A stretch of 16,227 nt of DNA from Promethearchaeota archaeon (GTDB taxonomy: Archaea > Asgardarchaeota > Lokiarchaeia > Sigynarchaeales > SOKP01): assembly GCA_014729315.1 (NCBI GenBank), contig WJKD01000251.1:1-16227 (forward strand). The letters run 5' to 3'. Shown in pieces: positions 5,761-11,176 of this stretch. The notes beneath the pieces were generated by a model. That model was given only the letters and a program-made list of their open reading frames with translations. It ran no database searches and had not been told where the DNA came from. A program made the translations under genes and the position numbers. The stretch's first letter is position 1; each line of letters begins with the position of its first letter.

Positions 5761-6086
5761 ATGTTTGAAAATAAAAAGCTATTTAATAATGTTGTGTATT
5801 TATTTATAGCCTCTTTATCCGATGAATAAAGCATCTTTCTGGCTTCTTCTTTATCACACTTTGAATCAATCAACCCGAAATCTTTAAGGACTTTTAGATG
5901 ATGCGATGTGAGATTTTGCGACATATTCAGTTCTTTCCAAATATCGCAAACACACCGCTCGTTTTCTCTCAGGAAACATAAAATTTTAAGACGATTCTGC
6001 TCACTTATAATTTTGATAAATTCTATTACTTTCTCAAAATCAGCCTTCGAATTTGAGCCATTTTTACAACAAGCAGCACCTTGCAT
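5757..6086 (-). CDS. ArsR/SmtB-family repressor, 109 aa
   Basis: This is a winged-helix repressor. Residues about 18-75 carry the family pattern: NRLKILCFL, then the metal-sensing ERCVCDIW (Cys45, Cys47), and the recognition helix SQNLTSHHLKVLKDFGLI. The CVC motif is that of As(III)/Sb(III)-sensing ArsR proteins; an N-terminal Cys6-Cys7 pair could add a ligand. It is the first gene of the minus-strand operon and sits next to a dyad overlapping its own promoter, so autoregulation and induction by thiol-binding metal(loid)s is the expected mode. The ATG at 6086 has no Shine-Dalgarno sequence. Confidence 0.88.
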   Translation of the reverse strand: MQGAACCKNGSNSKADFEKVIEFIKIISEQNRLKILCFLRENERCVCDIWKELNMSQNLTSHHLKVLKDFGLIDSKCDKEEARKMLYSSDKEAINKYTTLLNSFLFSNI

Positions 6087-6104
6087 AATACAATTTTTAA
6101 TTAC

Positions 6105-6120
6105 ATCAATACTAATTGAT
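6105..6120. promoter_or_regulatory. ArsR-type operator dyad
   Basis: ATCAAT-ACTA-ATTGAT is a perfect six-base dyad. It lies over the predicted transcription start of the minus-strand operon, just downstream of its -10, as in many ArsR/SmtB operators. Confidence 0.7.
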
Positions 6121-6148
6121 ATATTATTCTTCTACAAATTATTGTCAA
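6121..6148 (-). promoter_or_regulatory. Promoter of the arsR operon
   Basis: Read on the minus strand: TTGACA (6143-6148), a 16 bp spacer, then TAATAT (6121-6126). The operon therefore carries its own promoter within the cassette. Confidence 0.75.
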
Positions 6149-6265
6149 GTTTAAGGAAGAATATTGAGTTTTGGCTCGCAAAATTCACCCCTTATTTTCC
6201 CCTCTTTTTGCTCGCCAAAACAAATCCAATTGGCAAGTCCATCACTAAATCACATTACATAACGT

Positions 6266-6286
6266 GGAAAAGTAACTTCGTACAAC
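6266..6286 (+). repeat. Right terminal inverted repeat of cassette 5
   Basis: This is the partner of 4393-4414 and ends in the R'' box of attC F. With this arm, the 2 kb three-gene cassette has the same terminal design as the small ones. Confidence 0.8.
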
Positions 6287-6402
6287 AATGACTATGCGAT
6301 TCATTCCTTCGCTCCGCTCAGCCATTCTCCCACATTTTGCGATGGTGGCGCTTTCGCGCTATTATACCACCGCAAAACGTCACATAGTCATGAACGTTGT
6401 AT
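6280..6402 (+). other. attC site F
   Basis: R'' GTACAAC is at 6280-6286 and R' GTTGTAT at 6396-6402. The outer stem pairs ATGACTATG (6288-6296) with CATAGTCAT (6383-6391). The inner stem pairs TTTTGCG..GGTGG (6335-6348) with CCACCGCAAAA (6367-6377), with a two-base bulge. The stretch between the stems is nearly identical to site C. It explains much of the gap 6087-6469. Confidence 0.88.
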
Positions 6403-6455
6403 TCAATCGGCTTCGGACAGTAAACCTTATAAATAATAATTAATTTATATTATGA

Positions 6456-6464
6456 AAGGAGGTG
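6456..6464 (+). promoter_or_regulatory. Strong Shine-Dalgarno sequence deciding the 6470 start
   Basis: AAGGAGGTG ends five bases before the ATG at 6470. An in-frame ATG at 6452 lies upstream of this element and is therefore unlikely to be the start. It is the only full-length Shine-Dalgarno sequence I see in the window. Confidence 0.8.
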
Positions 6465-6469
6465 AAAAA

Positions 6470-6670
6470 ATGGGTTTTATCAATTGGGCAAACTCTATAG
6501 TAAAAAAATTTACTATAATTGATGTATTTTTAATAGAACTTAGTTCTCTTGCTTTTGGGGTGCTGCTCGTTGCATTAGTTCCATCACTCATGAAAATTAA
6601 TATTTGGTGGATTGTCGCAGCTGTTATCTTATTAGCAATAAAACCATTATATACTGCGTTGAAAAAATAG
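6470..6670 (+). CDS. Small two-span membrane protein, 66 aa
   Basis: The protein starts MGFINW at the ATG placed by the Shine-Dalgarno sequence. Residues about 15-39 and 44-60 are hydrophobic and should cross the membrane twice, with basic residues at both ends (VKKF near 11, LKK at the C terminus). I do not recognise a family. Small two-span proteins of this type include toxins, holin-like proteins and regulators of larger complexes, but nothing here chooses among them. It is the only gene in cassette 6. Its strong Shine-Dalgarno sequence sets it apart from the rest of the window and suggests origin in a different genome. Confidence 0.65.
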   Translation: MGFINWANSIVKKFTIIDVFLIELSSLAFGVLLVALVPSLMKINIWWIVAAVILLAIKPLYTALKK

Positions 6671-6753
6671 GTCCCTCAGCCGACTTTTCGGAATTTTTTA
6701 CTTTGCAAAAAACCACTTGCAGGCTATCCCTTGTCCTCACTATCGCTCGGAGA

Positions 6754-6847
6754 ATATAACAGCGATTAAGAGGTAAAATTTCTTACAGAAATATTCCCCA
6801 AATTCCTCACTGCGTTCGGAACTTCTGCTTAATCGCAAACATTAGCT
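6754..6847 (+). other. attC site G (slightly diverged)
   Basis: R'' ATATAAC is at 6754-6760 and R' ATTAGCT at 6841-6847, with A replacing the first G. The outer stem pairs GCGATTAAG (6762-6770) with CTTAATCGC (6828-6836), 9 bp perfect. AAC plus one base on the left and AAAC on the right reproduce the flanks of the intact sites. The R'' side matches the start of its own cassette: GAATATAAC against GTTGTATTC at 6396. The G-to-A change at the cut site may have inactivated it. Confidence 0.7.
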
Positions 6848-6854
6848 GAAATAA

Positions 6855-7142
6855 TTAAATTCTTTTCGGCTGTCAAAGCCTTCTGTGCTTATGTACCATT
6901 CCCCCCAAGGGATTGAGGATGCAAAAAAAGTAGGAATAGACCTTCAGCTTGCAGGCCATACGCATAATGGTCAGATATTTCCATTCAATTTCTTTGTTAG
7001 GATATTTTTTAAGCACATTAAGGGACTTTATGATCTTGAGGATATGTTTCTCTATGTTTCTCCTGGTACGGGCACATGGGGCCCATACATGAGGCTTGGT
7101 TTAAAAAATGAAATAACATTTTTAAAACTGATTACAAAATAA
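6855..7142 (+). pseudogene. C-terminal fragment of a calcineurin-like metallophosphoesterase
   Basis: The frame is open from 6855 with no ATG until 6891 (a GTG lies at 6885). Its sequence picks up in the middle of a YkuE-like metallophosphoesterase: VLMYHSP, then DLQLAGHTHNGQ with the metal-binding GHTHxGQ motif, GLYD, and the typical end YVSPGTGTWGPYMRLG. The N-terminal half of the enzyme, with the GDxH and GNHE metal sites, is absent. The homology begins within about 30 bases of the R' box of attC G. The fragment therefore looks as if it was captured or joined at the recombination site. It is very unlikely to be active. Confidence 0.75.
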
Positions 7143-7144
7143 AA

Positions 7145-7513
7145 TACAAGCATTTTTATTCAGAATATGTACCGAAATTATTATTAAAATATCTCGATAA
7201 ATATCCTTGGAAATCCTTTTTAGATGTAGGTTGTGGTGATGGTTCTTTGTTATACGCTTTACCAGACTTTGGAAAGGTTACCGGCAATCTTGACAGTATA
7301 ACACCTATGGAATTGTATGAAGAACGCATAAAAAGAGAAGACGCAGAAACAGGATATCCTGAAAAAGTATTAGCACTACTATACGCTTGGCTGACGCCAA
7401 ATGCTCGCCCAAATTGCCTCCTCAACCAGTGTGGTGTAAAATTCTACCACACTTGTCTCGTCGGCAACTTCGGCTATGCAAGACCGTTAGTTGCAATAAT
7501 TTTGAGAGGCTAA
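7145..7513 (+). pseudogene. N-terminal fragment of a class I methyltransferase joined to an unknown tail
   Basis: In the frame starting at 7145 the translation runs through YSEYVPKLL and then FLDVGCGDGSLLYAL. This is motif I, the SAM-binding loop of a class I methyltransferase. Just after motif I the homology stops, and the frame continues through a stretch containing YEERIKREDAETGYPEKV that I cannot place, ending inside the degraded attC H. There is no start codon before motif I: the frame opens within the preceding phosphoesterase fragment. This is best read as a mosaic of gene remnants and not a working gene. Confidence 0.65.
7395..7492 (+). other. Degraded attC-like site H
   Basis: R' GTTAGTT is at 7486-7492. 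The inner stem pairs AGTGTGGT (7428-7435) with ACCACACT (7446-7453). TCGCCCAAATTGCC resembles the middle of sites A and B. No convincing outer-stem partner or R'' box remains on the left, where the unknown ORF tail runs in. Confidence 0.5.
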
Positions 7514-7543
7514 TAAGTAGATAAGGAACAATTTTTAAAGTAA

Positions 7544-8293
7544 AACTTTGTAGCTGAAAAGAATTATGTAAAAAAAATAGGGCAGGCCGGGATAAAACAT
7601 TCTTTAAATAAACCGTTTTCTGATAACAATTGTGGCGCTCTGTTATCTGAAATAGGCGCTATTATTTCATTGTTGCCTTCAAAGAATTTAAAAATTCTAG
7701 ATGTAGGTTGTGGAAGTGGGTGGACAAGCGCATTTTTTGCAAAAAAAGGTCACAATGTTTTAGGAATTGATATTTCTAAAGATTTTATCAAACTCGCAAA
7801 TATTAACAAAAAAAGACATAATTTACCTAATCTTAAATTTCAGGAAAAAAATGCTGAAAAAATGCAATTCAATTCAGAGTTTGATTGTGTCACTTTTATA
7901 GACTCACTGCATCATTGTATTAATATTAAAAAAGTTTTAATGAATGCATATGATTCGCTGAAAAAAGAAGGTATTTGTATACTATCTGAACCAGGTCTAT
8001 TTCATAGCAAATCTCCCAATTCAATTAAAGCGATGAAAGAATATGGAGTGCTTGAAAAAGAGATTCCTCCTCATTTAAGTAAAAAGATAGGGAAAAAGAT
8101 TGGATTTAAAAATATCAAAGTATATTCACGTGCAAAGTATTTGAATTTTTGTTTATATACATCAAATCAAAATTTGCCAAATTTCAAAATCATAAGAAAA
8201 TTATTTAGATTTCATTTTATCAGAAAACTTGCATCAATATTTACTATTTTATTTTATAAGAGATATGATGGAATTGTTTTTATGCAAAAATAA
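7544..8293 (+). pseudogene. Class I SAM-dependent methyltransferase lacking a start codon
   Basis: The frame is open from 7544. It encodes a full-looking methyltransferase: a leader segment (GQAGIKHSLNKPFSDN), motif I LDVGCGSGWTSAFF, the acidic GIDIS after the second strand, and a C-terminal half ending near residue 250. The residues before motif I are typical of the family, so the true start should lie upstream of 7560. In this frame there is no ATG, GTG or TTG between the stop at 7541 and the TTG at 7670. Starting at 7670 would remove about 40 conserved residues and leave motif I almost at the N terminus. The gene is therefore probably 5'-truncated, though a start at 7670 (207 residues) cannot be excluded. 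The substrate is unknown. Confidence 0.7.
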
Positions 8294-8322
8294 ATACTTA
8301 AAAATTGTTTCCTTAATTCTAG

Positions 8323-8456
8323 TTCTTGGTTGCTCGCTATTTTCGCTCGAAAGAACGCCTCTTAAAATTACTCTGCGGACGCAGGTTTTCGGAACTTCGT
8401 AACCGAAAACGAAACTAATAGCGCATAGCCGGTCACCAAGAATGCAAACATTGAGT
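8323..8456 (+). other. Degraded attC-like site I, array right end
   Basis: Nested stems: TTCTTGGT (8323-8330) with ACCAAGAA (8435-8442), CGCTATT (8335-8341) with AATAGCG (8417-8423), and GTTTTCGG (8385-8392) with CCGAAAAC (8403-8410). AAAC followed by ATTGAGT at 8450 echoes the AC-GTT junction. No clear R'' box is seen. To the right the sequence becomes ordinary chromosome. Confidence 0.5.
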
Positions 8457-8489
8457 AAAATTACATTTTTTGATACTTCGCATATAAAT

Positions 8490-9380
8490 CTACCCCGCAG
8501 GATAAACAACCACAGCATTTCGAGAACCGTATCCATTCGTTTTCACAGTCGTAGGATCTTCCCGTAGATTAGAATACCAGGTCCCATGTTTATCCAACTC
8601 CCACATTACATCATTAACCAGACCGTGACAGCTCGTACACAAATTTTCCACCTCAACATCTGAAATTCCCAATTTTTCCGCCTGCCTTGCGGCAATCAGA
8701 GGAACATCAAAACCAAGACCACCCTCTCGGGGCTGATTTTCAATAACCTTTACTACATCTAGTCCGAATCTTGTCTGTAATCTGGCTGCCCTGTCTCTAT
8801 TTTTTCTCTGCATTTCAGGATTTGAAGTTCTAAATCCATAACAACACGCCCCGGCGGATTCGCCGACTCTAAACCTAAGCTGGGAAGGCTTAAAACCCTG
8901 TCGTTTAAAATATTCAACCGCATTCTCCACAATCGAAGAACCGTCAGGATTATCCACATTATTAAAACCGCCATGCATAACCCCCACTTCCCCATTCGGC
9001 GCCAAAATCTCAATAACACCACAATCCGCATTCATTACAGCCACAGCAACTTTAAGACGTGTGTCCCCTGTTATACTTACTACAACACCATCAGATGCTT
9101 CAGGAGTACGATAAAAATTAGGGATCTCAACCATCTCCCCTTTTTTCTTTCCCTCCCCCGCTGCCAATTCCGACAAGTCATCAACAGGAGTTACTTTTGT
9201 ATTAAAAGCCAGTTTTTGAGCCAAAACTTCAGGCTGACCGGATTCCTCCAACAAACGCTGAAACTGTCCTGCAAACTGAGGATTTTTTGGATGCACGACT
9301 CCAAAATCAGTGCCCGTATGCAGAATCTCAACCTGGTCATCAAAAATCCGCGCTCTTTTACCAACTTTATCCAATTCCAT
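8490..9380 (-). CDS. YfiH/LACC1-like (Cu-oxidase_4) family protein, 296 aa
   Basis: The core motifs of the YfiH/PgeF/LACC1 family are present in order: NADCGVI (Asp119, Cys120), VMHGGFNN (His136), GESAGACCYGF (174-183) and ENLCTSCHG (Cys248, Cys251). Cys120 and His136 are the expected zinc ligands. The family's first ligand motif (Q-x-H-G) is not evident, and the HAGWRG motif is altered to HGGFNN, so this is a divergent member. Characterised homologues are purine nucleoside phosphorylases/adenosine deaminases; 'laccase' is an older name. It is longer than usual (about 240-260) because of an N-terminal extension. It is a single gene with its own near-consensus promoter at 9407-9434. Confidence 0.8.
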   Translation of the reverse strand: MELDKVGKRARIFDDQVEILHTGTDFGVVHPKNPQFAGQFQRLLEESGQPEVLAQKLAFNTKVTPVDDLSELAAGEGKKKGEMVEIPNFYRTPEASDGVVVSITGDTRLKVAVAVMNADCGVIEILAPNGEVGVMHGGFNNVDNPDGSSIVENAVEYFKRQGFKPSQLRFRVGESAGACCYGFRTSNPEMQRKNRDRAARLQTRFGLDVVKVIENQPREGGLGFDVPLIAARQAEKLGISDVEVENLCTSCHGLVNDVMWELDKHGTWYSNLREDPTTVKTNGYGSRNAVVVYPAG

Positions 9381-9406
9381 AATTATTATTAGTTAAATAG
9401 CGACTA

Positions 9407-9434
9407 ATTATACAAAAAAATCAACAATTGTCAA
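9407..9434 (-). promoter_or_regulatory. Consensus sigma70 promoter for the 8490-9380 gene
   Basis: Minus strand: TTGACA (9429-9434), a 16 bp spacer, TATAAT (9407-9412). The ATG at 9380 follows about 27 bases after the -10. Confidence 0.85.
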
Positions 9435-9443
9435 ATTAAAATA

Positions 9444-9475
9444 TTGACTTAACACCGCTAAAAGATGCGTATAAT
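9444..9475 (+). promoter_or_regulatory. Possible divergent promoter
   Basis: TTGACT (9444-9449) and TATAAT (9470-9475) are separated by 20 bp, longer than ideal. TTAACA at 9449 would give 15 bp. No convincing gene starts within the next 100 bases, so a transcript from here would have a long leader to the 9653 gene. Confidence 0.4.
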
Positions 9476-9575
9476 GAAGCTTACCAGCCCTAGAGACACA
9501 CTAATTTTACACGTTATTGGAACCGATGACGAAAGAACAACCGAATACGATTTCTAGAAAGTTTAGAACATTGCC

Positions 9576-9604
9576 TTGACAAATTTTAAAATATTTGATA
9601 ATAA
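9576..9604 (+). promoter_or_regulatory. Promoter of the 9653 gene
   Basis: A perfect TTGACA is at 9576-9581. TAATAA (9599-9604) lies at 17 bp spacing, or GATAAT (9597-9602) at 15 bp. The ATG is about 50 bases downstream. Confidence 0.65.
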
Positions 9605-9652
9605 AACATCTTAACATCAAGATTATTTACTTTATCAACTAACTCAAATATC

Positions 9653-9952
9653 ATGTCAGAAACAATGGGAAATTATGACCTCGATCCCTCAGAAGGATCA
9701 GAAGGATCAGAACAAAAAGAACAAATAACAATGGAGGGAGTAACACTTTATGACAATGGCACATTTTGGAGTGTACTCGTAGGACCCAAATCCTTTACTC
9801 TTGATAAGGAAGGATTAGACCAGCTTCCACCAGATCAAAAAAACAAATTATTTACATCCCTGCGCGAAGCACAAAAGTCATCCATGGATGGCAGAGTCAG
9901 CCAGGATAAATTGATCCCTGCAATAGAAGTGGTAAACAGATTCAATTTATAA
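9653..9952 (+). CDS. Hypothetical protein, 99 aa
   Basis: I do not recognise this small acidic soluble protein. The first 25 residues are rich in Ser, Glu and Gly (a GSE repeat encoded by repeated gaaggatca), probably disordered. The rest alternates short beta-like and helical stretches (VTLYDNGTFWSVLVGPKSFTL, then helices). It has its own promoter and no Shine-Dalgarno sequence. It stands alone between the YfiH-like gene and the attenuated operon, with no obvious terminator before the next promoter. Confidence 0.65.
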   Translation: MSETMGNYDLDPSEGSEGSEQKEQITMEGVTLYDNGTFWSVLVGPKSFTLDKEGLDQLPPDQKNKLFTSLREAQKSSMDGRVSQDKLIPAIEVVNRFNL

Positions 9953-10013
9953 ATCCAAATATCTACTTTATAAGAAGTAAACTTATATTATACAGGGTAC
10001 AAAATAAAAAATT

Positions 10014-10042
10014 TTGACAAAAATCCTGTCATTATGTAAAAC
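10014..10042 (+). promoter_or_regulatory. Promoter of the attenuated operon
   Basis: TTGACA (10014-10019), a 17 bp spacer, then TAAAAC (10037-10042) preceded directly by TG. The -35 is perfect and the -10 weak. The leader ORF begins about 20 bases after the predicted start of transcription. Confidence 0.65.
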
Positions 10043-10069
10043 TTAACACCAACAAACTTTTACACAAGC

Positions 10070-10153
10070 ATGCCCAATATTTTGAATAATCCAATCCAAC
10101 ATCATCACGGCGAAATAAAACCCGCCGGATATGTTTTGCATTATTTAAAATAA
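10070..10153 (+). CDS. His-rich leader peptide, 27 aa
   Basis: An ATG at 10070 opens 27 codons ending in TAA at 10151-10153. Codons 11-13 are CAT CAT CAC, three consecutive His, and a fourth His is codon 24. The ORF lies between a promoter and an intrinsic terminator, and the terminator's left arm can pair with bases inside the ORF. This is the layout of amino-acid operon leader peptides such as that of the his operon. No Shine-Dalgarno sequence is visible, but that is true of most genes here. The peptide itself probably has no function beyond its translation. Confidence 0.65.
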   Translation: MPNILNNPIQHHHGEIKPAGYVLHYLK

Positions 10154-10203
10154 ATTACCAGTCACCATTCCATCAAAAACATACCGGCGGAAGCCGGTTT
10201 TTT
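10108..10203 (+). promoter_or_regulatory. Transcription attenuator with three alternative pairings
   Basis: Region 1 (CGGCG, 10108-10112) pairs with CGCCG (10123-10127) inside region 2. Region 2 (10122-10137) pairs with region 3 (10176-10190) over 15 bp with a single bulged base. Region 3 CCGGC (10184-10188) pairs with region 4 GCCGG (10193-10197) to form the terminator. Pairs 1:2 and 2:3 exclude each other, as do 2:3 and 3:4. A ribosome stalled on the His codons at 10100-10108 would cover region 1, free region 2 and favour the antiterminator. Smooth translation would let 1:2 re-form and the terminator fold. Confidence 0.7.
10183..10203 (+). terminator. Intrinsic terminator (attenuator 3:4 stem)
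   Basis: ACCGGC-GGAA-GCCGGT is a six-pair stem with a GNRA tetraloop, running straight into a T tract. It ends 13 bases before the ATG of the next gene, so it can only act as a conditional barrier in front of the operon. Confidence 0.85.
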
Positions 10204-10215
10204 AATCCAAAAATC

Positions 10216-11175
10216 ATGAACCAAATAAGTACAGAAAATACATTGAGAAGAAAAAGCAGAAACAGACTCAACAATGAACCATCAGACGGAGAAATTGTTT
10301 TCTCTTCAGGAATAGGAGTCAATCACGAACCGGAAGTTCCCGTACGCTTTTTATCTTATCTGCTTCCTATAATCTCAGCTGTCCAGGCACAAAGAAGATC
10401 GATAGGACAGGTCTATATCGCCGATAAAGGAGCAGTAAGAATCGGACAGAATCCCGAAACAGTGGAACAAAACACCCGACTTACAGAAAACCTGACCCGG
10501 GCATTTATAGAGGAATTTTTTCCGGAACTGGACGAAAAAATAGTAACAGCCCGCGAAAAAGACGAAACAAAAGAAGCGGAAGAAGTTGTAAATTCCAGAA
10601 GACAGCTGATTTCCCGAATGATTGATATAATACTCAAACACAAAAAACCCGCCATAATGAGATTTGCAGAAAGGCGCCAAAACGGCGGCGACATCAGAAC
10701 CCCTCTCAAATACATGGTTGAACACGGCCTCTACATGCGCGACCCAGTCACAGACGACCAAAGATTATTTTTGGTTGAAAATCCGCCCGGCTTTGAAAAC
10801 TCAAAAATAGCAATGATCGGAGGCCCCTCCGAAGAAATTTTTTATGAGGTAAGAAGAAAAATAATGAGGGAAATGGGCGTCTTGGGACAACAGCCAAATC
10901 TGCAGCTGTTTTCGGACATCGGAGGACTTCCTCCATACTATTCCAAAAAGTCGGATATCGTAATCGGCCAAAGTATAGAGAAATATGATGTAAAGAATTT
11001 TCTGGACGGATTAAACAGACAACTGCAATACGATTATTTAATATTGATTATATCCTGTACTGAAAATCCGGATTTTGACATAATGACAAAAGAGGAATCC
11101 GAATATACAGATAAAGATTATCAAACATTGCAGTCAGGATTTGACAGATTAAAAAGTTTCCTAAAACAATTCTAG
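10216..11175 (+). CDS. Unknown 319 aa protein, first gene of the attenuated operon
   Basis: I do not recognise the family. The protein is soluble with mixed alpha/beta character. Features that look conserved: EIVFSSGIGVNHEPEVPVRFLSYLL at about 26-50, with an HxPxxPxR-like loop; a charged helical middle with a run of acidic and basic residues (residues 105-145); KIAMIGGPSEEIFYEVRRK near 198; and a beta strand YLILIISCTENPDFD near 275. The GIGVNH-type loop and the strand-rich ends could suit a nucleotide-binding or tRNA-synthetase-like fold, but no named motif is clear. It lies 13 bases after the attenuator terminator and one base before the epimerase gene, so both are controlled together. Coupling to a histidine-racemase-like enzyme makes a biosynthetic role plausible, without proof. 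Confidence 0.8.
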   Translation: MNQISTENTLRRKSRNRLNNEPSDGEIVFSSGIGVNHEPEVPVRFLSYLLPIISAVQAQRRSIGQVYIADKGAVRIGQNPETVEQNTRLTENLTRAFIEEFFPELDEKIVTAREKDETKEAEEVVNSRRQLISRMIDIILKHKKPAIMRFAERRQNGGDIRTPLKYMVEHGLYMRDPVTDDQRLFLVENPPGFENSKIAMIGGPSEEIFYEVRRKIMREMGVLGQQPNLQLFSDIGGLPPYYSKKSDIVIGQSIEKYDVKNFLDGLNRQLQYDYLILIISCTENPDFDIMTKEESEYTDKDYQTLQSGFDRLKSFLKQF

Positions 11176-11176
11176 A

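Larger units (their letters stand above)
1..8456 (+). mobile_element. Integron-type gene-cassette array (left end open)
   Basis: Nine short structured sites of one design divide this stretch into cassettes. Using the G/TT cut in each R' box, the cassettes are 44-237, 238-1648, 1649-2507, 2508-3421, 3422-4393, 4394-6396, 6397-6841, 6842-7486 and 7487-8450. In most of them the genes run left to right with the attC site 3' of the gene, as in known integrons. By the family's rules the integrase and attI should lie to the left of position 1. No integrase gene is visible, so a cassette cluster lacking an integrase cannot be excluded. Neighbouring cassettes carry unrelated genes of differing composition, as expected for captured genes. 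Site quality falls from left to right, consistent with the right end being oldest. Confidence 0.85.

Noticed and set aside
127..6402. Repeated structured elements as a CRISPR array or generic dispersed repeats
   Set aside because: Spacing is irregular (hundreds to thousands of bases), the elements are not identical, and they keep pairing and R-box rules instead of sequence identity. attC sites explain them better.
6681..6698. CCGA-CTTT-TCGG plus T run as terminator of the small membrane gene
   Set aside because: The stem is only four pairs; too weak to list as a feature, though the T run makes it possible.
7156..7425. 89-codon minus-strand open frame
   Set aside because: It is antisense to a region that encodes a methyltransferase motif I on the plus strand; no recognisable protein.
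8973..9392. 139-codon plus-strand open frame
   Set aside because: It lies antisense to the YfiH-like gene, whose motifs and promoter are clear. The translation is low-complexity in His, Asn and Phe, as expected of a shadow frame.
9474..9557. 27-codon ORF starting inside a TATAAT box
   Set aside because: Its ATG overlaps the -10 element, it has no family resemblance, no terminator follows, and no competing stems were seen, unlike the leader at 10070.
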